Assembly: GCA_022059125.1 (NCBI GenBank)
Contig: JAEUWY010000001.1
Coordinates: 1,860,001-1,924,000 of the forward strand
Source: Corynespora cassiicola
Lineage: Eukaryota > Ascomycota > Dothideomycetes > Pleosporales > Corynesporascaceae
Direction of reading: 5' to 3'
DNA: 64,000 bases
Shown piece by piece: positions 1-12,308 of the stretch. The translations under genes and the position numbers were made by a program. Below the pieces are notes generated by a model. It saw only the letters and a program-made list of their open reading frames with translations, did not search any database and had not been told where the DNA came from. The number at the start of each line of letters is the position of its first letter. Positions within the stretch are counted from its first letter, which is position 1.

Positions 1-129
1 CTGGCCGAGCGGGAGCGCTTCCGCAACGTCATGGCAAAGGCCAGGGGAGGGCCGAATGGCAAGAGGAAGCTCGGTCGCGAGAGTACCGTCCTGCTGGAAA
101 AGGCAAAGAGATTGGTCGCAAATACATGA
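1..129 (+). CDS. C-terminal end of an unidentified protein (partial)
   Basis: The frame starting at base 1 is open for 42 codons and closes with TGA at 127-129. The 5' part lies outside the window. The visible tail is basic and highly charged, beginning LAERERFRNVMAKARGG and ending with a Leu/Lys-rich stretch that could form a short helix or the end of a coiled coil. I do not recognise a family from this fragment. It is called because the frame is open from the window edge and its residue composition looks coding, unlike the surrounding frames. Confidence 0.5.
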   Translation: MAERERFRNVMAKARGGPNGKRKLGRESTVLLEKAKRLVANT

Positions 130-2971
130 CGATGCTTCGCCGACAGGCTCTTCTTCCGCGAAGGGATGCCCAGACTAAATTTTTACACCACCGCCGCCCT
201 AGTCAATGGTCCTCGACGGCTGTACCATCACGTCTTGTACGACCCGATGGCTTCGTCTCGCCATGTACCGGAATTGGTGCCGAGAGTTGGCTATGCGTCC
301 AACCTTTGCCTGCTCCCAGCATTTGCTCATTGGATTGCCGCCCCTCCATGTCTTACACGTCTGACCCTTGTTTGCTGCAGGTTTTTTTGCATTGGCACGC
401 CCATGTAAGCAGGCAGTGGGTATAGTATTTGTTTCCGGTCAATGCCCACGTACATGGGCGGCACATGGCTCTCGCAACCCGGCCCCCAAACTCGACGGCG
501 GCAGCCTTGGATCGTGGAGGCCAAGCCCGTCGTTGATCCTCGCCGAAGCGTCAGTCTTGCTGTCCATGGCCATGAAGGCTTTGTCAGAGTGTTTTACTTA
601 AATACTGGAACAGCGGCAGGAAAGCGCCGACTTTGGTCCAAGCGCATCGGTCCATTATGTACATTCCTATTTGCCGTGCTCGCCCGTCAGAGATGAGCAA
701 GTGATAACAATACACCATGCACGTCACCCACCCGTTTCAGCCCTCTCGACCGTTGGTGCCGCTGAGATGCAATGATGCCACACTGATATCGCTTCCGTGT
801 AAGCCAGGATCCCTGCCAATCACATCGACATGCAGCTCTCTGGACGCCTCCCACGTTCTGCGTCAGCACCACAAGTCTCCATGTGTGATGGTAGTTCGGG
901 GCAATACCGACAGAGTCATCCACGGCCCTGCCGGCTCGCCCACCAAATCCAATCGCACAAGGGCGTGAGGTTTTCTGCAAGTCCACGCCCAACTAGCGCG
1001 CTCCAGACAGCGTTGGAGGACTGATGCTCTCACCATGGGCCCTCATCCATGGGTTGCGCAAAGTCGCCGACCTGGGGGGCTTGGGTCTGGGTGCTCTTTT
1101 TCTCCCACCACCCCCCTGCCACGGCTGGGGATCTATATGTACTGTCCAGCAGCGCTGCCGGCCAGCAGGTGTGGGCTCTCGAGCTGACGGCTGGTTACAC
1201 GGGTGGAGAAATGGCGGTCGGGCCCGCTCAACGGCGGACCGCCTTTTGCTGGTGACGTCCGAACGACGTCTGTGTCTCGTGCATCTCAGCCCTCGTGGCA
1301 TCGTGGATTTTTTTTGTCGTCCCCCTGTCCTTCAGCCTCTTAGTCACGCCATGTGGTGGTGTTGAGCTGAGGGTAAGTTTAGGCGCAGTCCCTGGCTTGG
1401 CGCAATGTGACATGGTCCCGACCTCGCTCGGCCCGGTTCCGTTGCTGCTTACAGCATCGTCGCCGTGCAAACGTCCCTCGGCCTTCTGGCTGCCCAGTTG
1501 CTCACCCGCCCAGCACCTGCATACGCTGTAAGGAATCCTTGCAGCGCCCGCTGCCTCCCGCCCCCCTTCCCGTGCCAGGTTGATCGCGACGGCCACAGAG
1601 TCTGGTCGCAGCTCACTCCGGAGGCACTCGGCTTGGCGCCGGCCTCCCTGGGGCCCTGGATATGGGCACTGGATACGAGCACTGGTCCCTAGACTCCTCG
1701 GACTCCCATACCTCTAGGCTGCCTGGGCTTCCTGGGCCTTGAGCCGCCGTCGAGAGATTGCCATGGCCCATGCAGAGAACATCTCTCGCCAGAGCACCAG
1801 CTACATTCATGGCCGTTGATTGTACCGCGGCAAAAAAAAAAGTGATTCGCACCGAACACCACCCAGACAAAGCGTCCCCTGATTTAGCTCCTCGCTTCTT
1901 TTCCTGGAAACAAGCCTGAACCGTTCAGGTCCTAGAGCCCTTTGCTCAACAGCTGAAGGCACATTGATCTTCACCGACGCCCACAGTCACGTTGCATTGT
2001 CTTCCCAGCCAATACAACATCGTCATCCGCAGGAGTCCTCGTCCGAAGCACAAGTGCGTTGCCGCCCATTGCCCGTCATGGTGCCGTTTGCGCCGTTGTT
2101 CCATCACGGCCGCTCTGCGCAGACATGGCCGCGATAATCATGACTGTCGCTGCATGCCGCATGCTGCGGTAGCACGGCCGTTCCTCAGACCGACCCTCTG
2201 TGCACCATGACAGCCGCCGTCTAGGGCCGAACCATTCGAGCAATCTGGCGCCTCGAGGGAAACCCAGTTCCAACAGGCCGGATCGCCACCCAGGCCTTGC
2301 CCAAAAAGCGAGCTGAAGGTGCGTGTGGAGCAATAAGCTTATGTATCTATAGAACAAGGGCCTTGCACGAGCTTGGCCGACGCGGAGCGGTGTATGGCTA
2401 ATGCAGCCCTACCAAGGTTTAGCATCCGTGTAATGGCCTTACCGCTTGCGGATACGTACGTGGGTGTGGATACGTTACGAACGGCGGCCGACCGCTAGTA
2501 GCCTGCAAAGCCTCAATGCAGCGCACAGTCCATAGTCCCTTCTTGGGGGCCTGCATGATGAGCGCTCCTAACACCCAGCAACGAATCGAGCTCTTGAAAC
2601 ATGCAGTCTCGTACTGATCAGAGCTGCCTTTTTACAGCCTTATGAGAACCACGCTATGCCTTCGATCCCCCACATCTTTGACGCCTAGCTTTAAAGCTTC
2701 GCCGGGCCTGCCCCCCATTTACCCTCCACGCCTTCTTTCATAATCACTCGTTAAAGTACCTACATTCATCCCCTGTGGAGATCCAGACGCCACTCTTGCC
2801 CGTCTTTCTCCAACATCTTGTTTATTTCCTACCTACCCTTCCGTCCGGTCCGTCTTGACTACACTTATTCCCAACCACAATAAACCGAAAGCTTTTGCTT
2901 GCTATCCCACCCGGCCTCTCCCGAACATTGACTCGTCGCCGAACAACACCTTCCGAACACCTACACATACC
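130..2971. other. Intergenic region, no gene recognised
   Basis: About 2.8 kb between the partial gene and the Myb gene. Open frames here are short, overlap on both strands and show no recognisable domain. There is a short A-run near 1831-1840. The last 250 bases before the Myb start are C/T-rich, as is usual for a fungal core promoter and 5' UTR. No tRNA, transposon end or tandem array was seen. Confidence 0.5.
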
Positions 2972-4427
2972 ATGCAGCCATCTTCGAGTTCCACGGGGCG
3001 ACTTCCTCGCAAATGGACTGTGGCAGAAGATCAGAAACTTCGCGAAGAAGTTGAAGCTCAAAGTGAGTTGGAATCTCCCAACGCGCGCGCCGGCCATCCA
3101 ATTCGACGAGCAAAGACGGCCCTCAAGATTCGCATGACCAAAGCTCGGGGTTTCCCCTCTTGTTTTCAGCCACCAGCCCATTGCGCAATCCTCTTGTGGT
3201 GGCTGGCACCGTATCCGCTCTCATCACAGTGCCAAGTTGCCAACAAACCAATCGAACAGGACGCTGACTCGACTGTGTAGTGAGCGAGGGCGAAGTCAAG
3301 GACTGGTGTAGAGTAGCGAACAAACTTCCCGGACGTACGAATAAAGATTGCCGCAAAAGGTGGTTCAACTCGGTGGCTGGAGGGTTGAAGAAGGGGCAGT
3401 GGTCCAAGAGCGAAGATCTCCTGCTGGCACAAGGAGTGCAACAGTTCGGGCAGAGGTACGCAATCATGACTGCACTTGCATTCGATATAATAGACTTACT
3501 GGCAGCGTAGATGGACTCTGGTGGCTGGCCACGTTGGCTCGAGAAGCGCAGACCGTGAGCCCCCCCCTCCCCGCCTCTAGCGCCCGGCGCCGAGTACTGA
3601 CCGACAGCAGAATGCGCAAAGAGATGGCAGCAGTCTCTCGACCCTGATCTTGATCGCAGCGAGTGGCGCGATAGCGACGTAAGATTCCGGTCAATCCAGG
3701 CGATGCTCCGCCGCGCCGCCGCAAGAAGCTGACCGGAGGCCAACAGGACAAAATTCTCATCGAAGCCGTCCAGAGATTGGGCCGCCATTGGAAGGACATC
3801 CAGAGGGATCATTTCCAGGGTCGCAGCAAAAACTGTATCAAGAACCGGTATACGGTATTGAAACGACGGTACCAAAACCAAGGCATCTCGTTGCCAGAGG
3901 GCGCTGGTCCCTCCGAACCCTCGACGCCCGACAACTCCCAATCCATCGCAGACGACGACAGTATGTCCTACACCTCGAGCATGTTTGACGAACTCCTCCC
4001 CGCCCATAATCAGGTACCGACCCACGACGCTAGTCACTCGTGGCCCCTCGACAACGAAACATATGCAAGCTGGTCTTCGCAAGAATCTTTCAACATCACC
4101 CCAACCGCATCTACCTATACCCAAGTACCGCAGCAGCACATTAGCGCATCATCCGCACCCCAGTGGAACTGGACGGCAACTTCGATGCCACAGAACCCAA
4201 TGATGAATCTCGCGCCAACACACGGCTACCCGAGCTATAGCGCATACCCCTCGCAGCCAGTGTACGGCACTGCCCCGACCCACGTTGCGCCTGCAGCAGA
4301 CCCCAATAGCTATCTCGCGATGTCCATGAGAGCGCCTACGAGTAATCCACAATCGTCGAACGCGCAATACCAAGACCCGAGGTACGCACGGTATGGGATG
4401 CAGCGCGATCCTTCATATCACTACTAG
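2972..4427 (+). CDS. R2R3-type Myb/SANT DNA-binding protein
   Basis: Predicted nuclear DNA-binding protein of about 359 residues. The joined exons are 2972-3062, 3281-3455, 3511-3554, 3611-3678 and 3726-4427, all with GT...AG borders. The N-terminal half has three tandem Myb/SANT repeats with the expected spaced tryptophans: KWTVAEDQKL (residues about 14-23), QWSKSEDLLLAQG with RWTLVAGHVGSRSADQCAKR, and a third ending GRHWKDIQRDHFQGRSKNC. This is the c-Myb/Bas1-like arrangement. The C-terminal half is rich in Ser, Pro, Thr, Gln and Tyr and looks disordered, possibly an activation region. The start is the ATG just before the first repeat. The last acceptor is uncertain: 3726 and 3747 both keep frame and differ by seven residues. 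Target genes cannot be told from the sequence. Confidence 0.85.
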
Positions 4428-7400
4428 CCACAAGGCGCAGAGCAAGGCAGACACGAACCGAATTCTCCACAGATTATTCAGCACCGATTCACAGCGTTCA
4501 GCGGACTTGCATATAGGTCTAGGTCTGGGTTCTACGAATTTCTTTAATATCATTTTTTGCATGGAACTCAGCGGCATCGAAAGCTCATCTTAGGTTAGAC
4601 CATGAGCTGATATAATATCCTAATTATTCGTTATTCGTCATACCTTCAGTTCTTGTTCCGTTTCTTCGCATTGCTTCTGCCCCCGCCAAGTATCTGGTCT
4701 CCAGCCTCCGCCGCATACGCGTCCCTGGCGGGAACTTGTTCTCGCTACCGATGGTTCGGCATTGATTTCAAACCGAGACATCATCACGGGGTTCATCCTT
4801 TATACCAAGACGCTCAATCGAGACGTCGACTCATACATTAGGCATCCATGACTGCGCAAGGCAATGCTGACAGCAGTAGAGCGAGCGGGCCGAGGACCAT
4901 GCTAACCGAAAGTACAACTCTTGATAACAGCGATGTATTGCAGCATCATCATGGTCATCTGGGACGCATGTTTCTTGGTCTGCCTCGTATCCTCCTAACG
5001 CGCTTTTACCCGCCGAATTCCATTGAAAACACGGAGGTTTCATGCCATTCCACCAGTCACGATCGACGGCCATGGGGTTGCGAGTGCATAGCCGCGTTTT
5101 GCCAAAGGAGATGGAGTCAGAAACAGACTGTGATTACTGTAGCACAATGCGCAATGGGAGATCGCTCGCAACATCGCCCTGAAGGGAAAACCGCAGCAAA
5201 GCTGCGACCCAATGGCATGCTGGACCATAGTGCCCGAGGGTGTGGTTATGGCGAACGTAGCCCACCCCTGCAGCAGTGAGATTTCCTTCGAGAAGGGGAG
5301 AACTATTGTCTTCAATACAGGATTGAGGCTGAGCGGCTTGCCTCGTCGGGATGAGACAGGGGTCCAATTCCTATCAACTCTAAGTGAACATCTTACAGGA
5401 GGGCAGGCGACACCGCGAAAAAAAAAAACCTGCAAATCATCAATAGCATCCGTCATATCGTGTTCTGCAATCCTCCCAGCTCTGCCACGGCTTGCCACGT
5501 CGGCGGCACACGTGGGTCTCTGAGAGCTCGAGGCCATAGTCGCTAGGCAGATTTTGCAGCCTCGAGGCCGTTCTAAACATTTCCACTTGGTCATCCACAA
5601 CGGCCCTGCATATTTACAATACCGGCACCGCTTGGCTTGTCGAGCGCACGTCTGCCATCGCTATGCTCTAGCGACGTACAATGGTAGCGATGCCCGCGAT
5701 GCCGGCGCCGCCGTCTCGGTATCGCGCGCCTTGCAAGTACATCGGCGACCCGATACGTAACTAACCCAGTAAAGTCTCTCCGGACCTTTGAGCGAACGGA
5801 CGCCAAATGTAACACTCTGCTGCTATTTCCATTCCTCCGATGCCCTCGTCCATGTCGATCATCTCAGGCGGACGATACAACGTCAACATCAACTTTCGAC
5901 TACCTTGCTATGTATATTTCTCATGTCTACCTATGGGCCCCTCCGCGGGCATGGGCATGTCGCGCGAGCGACAATCAAACGGCCCTGCTCCAAACCCTAC
6001 TGTGCACACTAGCAGAGGCACGACTCGCAATCCCCGATTCGAAATTCCCCCGCTGCCCGGGACTTACCGCCACCGATCTTCCAAAATCTTGCTCTCTCCG
6101 TAGATAAATGTGAGAGAGAAAAAATCTTCTAGACGACTAGAGTGCTGCGCTAAGTTTTGCCAAATCGACTCCCGGGTAACACTCCGATTCCAATCACATG
6201 GCCGATGGTCCCGGCAGTTCTTGGAACGCCGTGACGTATAACTTGGATACTCTGATTCCGCATTGTGGGCGAGTGAGGTTCAAAGAGCATGGATCAAATG
6301 GGAGGTATGGGGACTTTGACATCAAAGCTCATGCGCGGGTAAATATAGCACAGCCTCATCCCGCATCGGGAACACGAGCTCGTAAACCCACACTTCGGTA
6401 TCCCCATCCATCACCTTCCAATAACAGCAATGTGGCCAATCAGGCGCTGCGAATCCCATCCAATGACCACACGTCCGATCCGATTTCAGACAATGCCGGT
6501 GCTGGGTTTCTAAAACAGCACCTCCACATGACTCGCGGCCTCCAGATCCGTCAAACATGAAACCGTCCTACGGTACATTTTCAATATTTGCAAACGGGCG
6601 CGGCACGACGCGTTTACGAGGTTTCGTTAGTCTTGCGCATGTCTTCGTGCCGCCCGTCGCGTACGAAGATACTTGCGTAGTACGTACATGGCGATGCGAG
6701 ACCCTGGTACGTCCCGCACGTCATGTGTGCAAAAGGTTAGCACGTGTGGAGCAGAAACAATGGAGGCGGTTTGTGGACTCCATTAAGAAGGTCCACAACA
6801 GCAGGGTTCTGGCCTGGGGTCTCGGTATACATAGTACACAGCAGGGAGCTACCCGTTGTTGGGCCAAAGCGCATGGACACGCGACCCAACTACAAACATG
6901 CCTGCCGCCTACATAGATGGACTAGATACTTGGCCTGCTTCTTATGAACAGACAAGTGCATGGATAGTTCACGTTAGCTGAAACGAGGACAGACGAAACG
7001 GAATGAAACGAGTCGAAAGTGTAAGTCGACTGACCGCGTTGCACGAACAGGACTGCGCTGCTTCTTCTGGCTAGCAGCCACAATGCTAACCCAAATATAT
7101 GCAGTCGACATGGAACACAATCAGCTCATACCATGCCACATTTATCCGTTGGCGGAAGAACTAGCATGGCGTATTCCAGGCGCACCGAGGAATCACCTTG
7201 CCATTCGCAGCAGTCGAAGCTAAGTTGACGAGCACAGATCTGGAAGAGAGACGCATTGCGTCAAAGGTCGAATGATTAGTAAATTTGAACCTAGAATGTC
7301 GAGCGAGTCGAGACTCGGAGAGTCAAGAGTCGCGCTGGAGTCTGGTACCGCAGCGACCAGAACGCCATGGGCGGATACAGTTACCACGAATGCGCATCTC

Positions 7401-7474
7401 CACGCTGTGCGCTGGCTGCTGGCAAATGGGAACTACCACCACCCTTCCTTAGACCTCCGCCAGACAGACAGCGC

Positions 7475-7506
7475 CCCGCCACCGCCGCCACCGCCGCCGC
7501 CGCCGC
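7475..7506. repeat. CCG/CCA trinucleotide microsatellite
   Basis: Imperfect run of CCG and CCA triplets. In one frame it would encode polyproline, but no gene is supported here. Confidence 0.8.
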
Positions 7507-7628
7507 AAAACCGTACTATGGTTCCGACTGTGTTCTTGCGCTGCACCTAGAAAACAACCAGAACACGTATCTATACTAGCGTCGGGCAAATAGAACAAGC
7601 CACGGCCATCTCGCGTGGAGAAGGGCAA

Positions 7629-7668
7629 GAGGAAAAGGAAGAAGAAGAAGAAGGAAGAAAGGAAGAAA
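7629..7668. repeat. GAA/GGAA purine-rich low-complexity run
   Basis: Purine-only tract of AAG, AAGG and GAAA units about 40 bases long, pyrimidine-only on the other strand. Simple repeat in intergenic DNA. Confidence 0.7.
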
Positions 7669-9350
7669 CATGCGACATCCCCTTGGAACACGCCAATCCG
7701 AGTCTCGCTTGACACACGCCTTCGATGGTCGTACATGTACCAATGTACCAATTCGCTGGGCTCGCACACCTTTCATCCGTACCAATGGGACCCTCTCGCA
7801 CTGTCGATAGATAAAGAGCTAGATGTATATGCGAGATAATACCCAATAGGCGTGTTTCCGGGGAATTGTGGGAAGCGGACGCCCAAACAGCCAGCAAAAA
7901 CGCCAGGCAGGCGAAACCAGAGCTGGCTGAGGAACACAGGAGAGCTCAGCTCCAAGCTTAGTGGTTCCCTCTGCGACTTCTCGCCATGGCCCCGTATATC
8001 ACTCTATCCAATTGACTGACTCGAGGGACAGACGGGCTTTGCAAAAATGCAAATGCGGAATGCGAGTGCGGAATACAATGGCTTTTGGAGCGTGGGCGAT
8101 TGACATGAATAGCCGAACTCGGTACCGCCCAGAAAATAAAGGGTCTTGGGGGAGATCCGATGATCATACGACGGGACGAGGGCGCCACAATCGGATGTCG
8201 TGGTCACAGGTGGCGCCCGGTGGGCAGAGGGGGTATGGCTATTGGGGTCGGTCTGGAGAGGGAAAGATGGGAGGCATCCGGGAGAGGTCGGATGAGGGAG
8301 GACCGGGCAGCCGCGATCGACGTGGCACTCGTCTTGGGCGGAGCCCCCTTTGCCTACCATCGCTGGGGCGCACATCAATCAGCGATTACGCTTTCGGCTC
8401 CGCTGTCATCGACCCTAGTGCCGAGGTGGAGTGCATCGGGAGATTTGCAGTGCGTGCTGCCCAGTCGAGACGAGAAACTCGTCCAATGGAGGCGATGTCG
8501 AGGTCTGGTTCCGATGCCACGACTCCCACGGATGTGACGCCCTGTACATCCTTGCGATCTGGCTTCTTGTCTCTAGGCTGGTGGTGGGAGAGATGGACGC
8601 AGGTCTTCAGGGTTCGATACGGCAAATCGGGTCGGCTCGACGAGGATTTTACAATGGGCGATCCGGCTCGACCGACTGGACCTTGCCACGGGGTTTGCCA
8701 TGGGACTCCTTCTGCATTGCATGGCGATTGCAATTGACTTTTCCCCTATGCTCGTTTGGGATGGATAGAGGGACGTCGAGGTTGCAAGCGTAGCGCTATC
8801 ACATGGCAATCGAGAAAGAGTAGCCCCAAGAGAGTCAGCCCTTTTTGTTTTTGCTCACAGGGAAGTTCTGGCGAGGTGTTGTATTGGGGTATGCTTTTTG
8901 TGCATGCCCGGGCATACTTCCCGGTGCAGGATGATCACTGAGCCCTAGTTTCTTCGCACAACACTATGGCGAGCTCGAGACTCTTCCTCGTCGAGGGTTT
9001 CCTTGTGACATCTTCGTGCTGGCATAATTCTCCATGCATCTACACAAATTGCACCGACCCTCAACAAAATGCAATCTAGAATCCCTGTACTCGAACGGGA
9101 TGTTCAAACGCCAGTGGATGAGATGAGATGAGTGATTCGGTCCCTCCTTTCCATTCGCATTCTTCTCAGATCGCACATGCGAATTTTTGCAAGCATTGGG
9201 CCCGCGAAGCGCAAGAGGCTCCCGCTTATCTGGCCACTTCGCATCGAAACAAGCACAATCCAACATTCATCCACAACGGAACCGCACCTAAAGCGGAGCC
9301 GCGTCCAGATTAGAGTCTCATCTAGAATAGAACTCCAGCTACAGCAGGTC

Positions 9351-9437
9351 CGCATCCCTAACCGCATTCTGGCCGCATCCATGAGCGCATCAATGATCGC
9401 ATCTGCAAAACATCTGCAGTCATAGCAAAACCGCATC
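9351..9437. repeat. Phased array of CGCAT motifs
   Basis: CGCAT(C/T) occurs at 9351, 9363, 9374, 9386 and 9398, that is every 11-12 bases, and once more at 9432, about three units further on. The sequence between the motifs is not conserved. It is either a decayed minisatellite with a unit of about 11.7 bases or a cluster of sites phased to the DNA helical turn. Confidence 0.6.
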
Positions 9438-10957
9438 TATTCCATCAACGCCTATCACTTAACACAGAGTGTGCTCACGAGGCGTCTAACATCAACTTTA
9501 GGACCACCATTCCCTACCTTCTCCCAGAGAGTCCTCACCGCCTTTCACTCCACACCCGTACACTGCCAAACCCTCCCCCGCGTCTACACCGCACATCGAG
9601 TTCCTCCCGGACAAAAGGAAAAGGACACTCCCATGCCACAAAATAGACGTCCAACCCTGCGATAAGCACATACACGCACATCCGAATGCTAGCACTGCCA
9701 GTAATGACGAGACCATCACTAACGCATTACGCATGCTTTGCATGGTACTTTAGCTCACTGCTCAAAGTGCTCAAAACCTTGACAAGACCAGCACTGCCCT
9801 GACTACTTTTGATGGGAAATATTGCTGCGGACAACACATTTGGAGCGGGGATTGCCGGCGGTGAAGCATGCCCGAGGTATATCAGCAGCGGATGGGAAAG
9901 CCTAATCTGCACAGCCGTTTAGCTGTAGACACCGCACAATGATGACGAGATGGTGGATGAGCCGGAGGACAAGGGAGCTGTGCTGGGGTATGTGGTTGGA
10001 ATGGCTTGGAGGGGGCATGGTGCTCGTTGGCTCACGCACATTACGTGAACTTAACGTGGGTGACCAAAGTGTGAGTTTGGAATGTAGGGGCATATTCATG
10101 ATGGTATGATTCTATGACACATCGGCCGAAGGACTAAGTTCAAGGTCCTAGGCGGGTATATGTTTTGGGGCTTAGTGATCTGTTGGATGACGGTAACAGA
10201 GAATGAATGTGAGATGTACTTGAAAAGTTTGTTACATTTGTGAGTGCTGCTTCTATGTAAGATTGGGTACGACCGAAAGGCCTCATAGATGCAGAAGCAA
10301 ATTACAAGGTAAAAGATGGATGTGGCAGAGCTGCTTGTAATGCGGTGGGGTATATAGCATTGGTATTGGGAGTGCTCAGAGACGTGTACAACATCTATGA
10401 TATAAGATCGATATGGTAGGTATCAGAATGACGGCACCCCAGGTCAGTATTCCCCTCTGTTCTGTGGGCAGAGGTGCTCCATCTGGGTCGAAGTTACTGC
10501 GATAGTACTGCTTCATATCTTTCTAATATAGCCCGCTGTGTTTGCAAATATATGCTGGCCATATGTGAAAACAAGTGAGAAAATGGGTAGTTGAATATGG
10601 AAAAGTTTTGGCATTTCGTTCGCAAAAAAGTGGGCCTAGGGTATAATGGGTATGTCCAGATGCAGTATGCGTCGTAAAAGAGTAGTTGGTGTGTGTGGTG
10701 ATAAAAGATGTCGGAGGCTTTTAAGATTGCTGAATATAGTATTCCAAAGTACAATAAGGTGGTAACTAGAGTTGGTATTTCATACGCTGCGGGCTGCTTC
10801 TCGCGAGGGAGGTATCATAAAATTATGTTGCATTTCATCTTCCGGGAAAGTGTCGTCTCGAACTGTATGAAGGACTCCCTCCTGACTTCCGGGGCGGAAT
10901 ATTAAATGATGTTATTCTCATTTGTTGTTGAATTATTGACTTTGCACCATTAGGCCC

Positions 10958-11797
10958 TCATTGTTCTTCTTCCATCTCCCTGTCCCCCTTCTCATTTTCT
11001 AACCACTCCTGATACTCTCCCCACAGCTTCCCCACGCTCTCTCCACAACACTCTTTCCAAAAATCACCCTCTTTGTACTTCTCTTCTCTCAACCCATCAT
11101 TGCATTTCCTCACCCACCCAGCTCCAAACCTCCCTTCCAGCCACTCCAGAAAGAAACCTGTCCTCTCATATCCCGAGTCCCACTCCCCATCCGCATGCCT
11201 CTTCCAATGCGGCGGCGCCAACCCCGCCCTGAGTCTCACCCAATCCGCGACACCCTCAATAAGCCCACCTGGAGCCGTTCCCTTCGCATTATGCTGCCAA
11301 CAGTGCACCATCTCATGCACTAAGACGCCAAGAATCTCTTCCTTTTGCCTCGCTTCCGGCACATGAGAGATGTAATCTGTGGAGAGGTGGATCTCCTTGT
11401 GATCAGAGTCAAGATCAAGACCCGTCGTGTACGCAACTCCGGGCATGGCACGCAATACGAGGGTTATGGAGCGAGTGGGTGGGATGTGGGTACGGGGGAG
11501 GTCGGCGTAGAGCAGGCGGAGGACGGTATCGACGGCGGAGGAGAGGGCGGTGCTGGCGTGGATGAGGCGGAGGAAGGTGTGCGCACCTTTGGAGGAGAGG
11601 TCACGGAGCTCGAGGCGAAGAAGGGGTGTGCGCTGGGGGGTTACTTTGTCGCTGATTATGCTTTCCGAGGGTTCTGGGGTGGGAGGTGAGGGCTCGAGAG
11701 AGGGTGCGGCGGAGGATTCGGGGGCTGGCGGCATGGTTGTGGATGTTGGGGCGGGGGTCATGGTTTGGAAATATGTTGGGGTGGCTGAGGAGTTCAT
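10958..11797 (-). CDS. Basic secretory protein (BSP)-like metalloprotease-fold protein
   Basis: Single-exon gene of 279 residues starting at the ATG whose complement is 11795-11797; a longer in-frame reading begins with GTG and is not used. The N-terminal 55 residues are Pro/Ser/Thr-rich without a clear signal peptide. The rest matches the plant/fungal basic secretory protein family: a zinc-binding HEMVHCWQHNAKG motif (HExxH at about residues 161-165), then GGLIEGVADWVRL and a downstream SGYERTGFFLEWLE motif. These are the hallmark blocks of that family, which has a zincin fold and is linked in plants to defence; its activity in fungi is poorly known. The C-terminus is acidic. Absence of an evident signal peptide suggests a cytosolic protein or an unconventional secretory route. 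Confidence 0.88.
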   Translation of the reverse strand: MNSSATPTYFQTMTPAPTSTTMPPAPESSAAPSLEPSPPTPEPSESIISDKVTPQRTPLLRLELRDLSSKGAHTFLRLIHASTALSSAVDTVLRLLYADLPRTHIPPTRSITLVLRAMPGVAYTTGLDLDSDHKEIHLSTDYISHVPEARQKEEILGVLVHEMVHCWQHNAKGTAPGGLIEGVADWVRLRAGLAPPHWKRHADGEWDSGYERTGFFLEWLEGRFGAGWVRKCNDGLREEKYKEGDFWKECCGESVGKLWGEYQEWLENEKGDREMEEEQ

Positions 11798-12308
11798 GGT
11801 TTCTGGGAGAGGATTAAGCACAGGGAACAGGTGTGGTCAAATGAATGTGGCACAGAGTGTAGGTCTGGATGGGAGCTTATGGCAATCGATAAGATAGCGG
11901 TCTGCCAAGCGATATAGGGCTGGAGCTACAGAACTCACAGCATTGAAGACGGAGCACCCATGTACCTGTGTACCTGCCTATACTATATGTTTCAAGGTAC
12001 TATAATAATCAATAAAACACAGGAACAAAATATTTTCTAGATAGTGTATGTATGCAGGGCGGCGCAAAACATGCTGCGTGCTAGGTCAGAAATCCTGTGA
12101 TCGTACACATTCGCGCTGAACAATAGATACCTAGGTACTGATCAAAGTACAACTTATGCTTCTCAAAAATTAACATAGAATTCAGTCTAGTCCACAGTCT
12201 CCTCTTTAATGCCGTAGCGCATCATTCATGACCACCTGTTATATTTACAAATATCCTCGTACCATCACTATCTTCTAGGCCGACTTAAACTCCAACCCCG
12301 GCAAAAGC
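11798..12308. other. Short intergenic region between two minus-strand genes
   Basis: Upstream region of the BSP-like gene and 3' region of the rhodanese gene. A+T-rich with repeated GTACCT/GTACCTG words near 11963-12140. No gene or element recognised. Confidence 0.5.

Larger units (their letters stand above)
4428..10957. other. Long gene-poor stretch with normal base composition
   Basis: About 6.5 kb between the Myb gene and the BSP-like gene. All open frames are short or are opposite-strand shadows of one another. The longest (7961-8737, 258 codons) has Arg/Gly/Ser-rich composition without a domain. The stretch contains a CCG/CCA microsatellite (7475-7506), a GAA-rich run (7629-7668) and a phased CGCAT motif array (9351-9437), listed separately. 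From about 10.1 kb the sequence becomes more A+T-rich, but it still has ordinary CpA and TpG, so it is not strongly RIP-mutated. No transposon ends were seen. Confidence 0.5.

Noticed and set aside
3123..4139. Minus-strand open frame of 338 codons
   Set aside because: It lies opposite the Myb gene exons, whose repeats are unmistakable; the minus-strand product has no domain.
7961..8737. Plus-strand open frame of 258 codons in the gene-poor stretch
   Set aside because: Arg/Gly/Ser-rich composition without a domain, overlapping frames of similar size on both strands, and no convincing splice or leader context. It may be chance in G-rich DNA.
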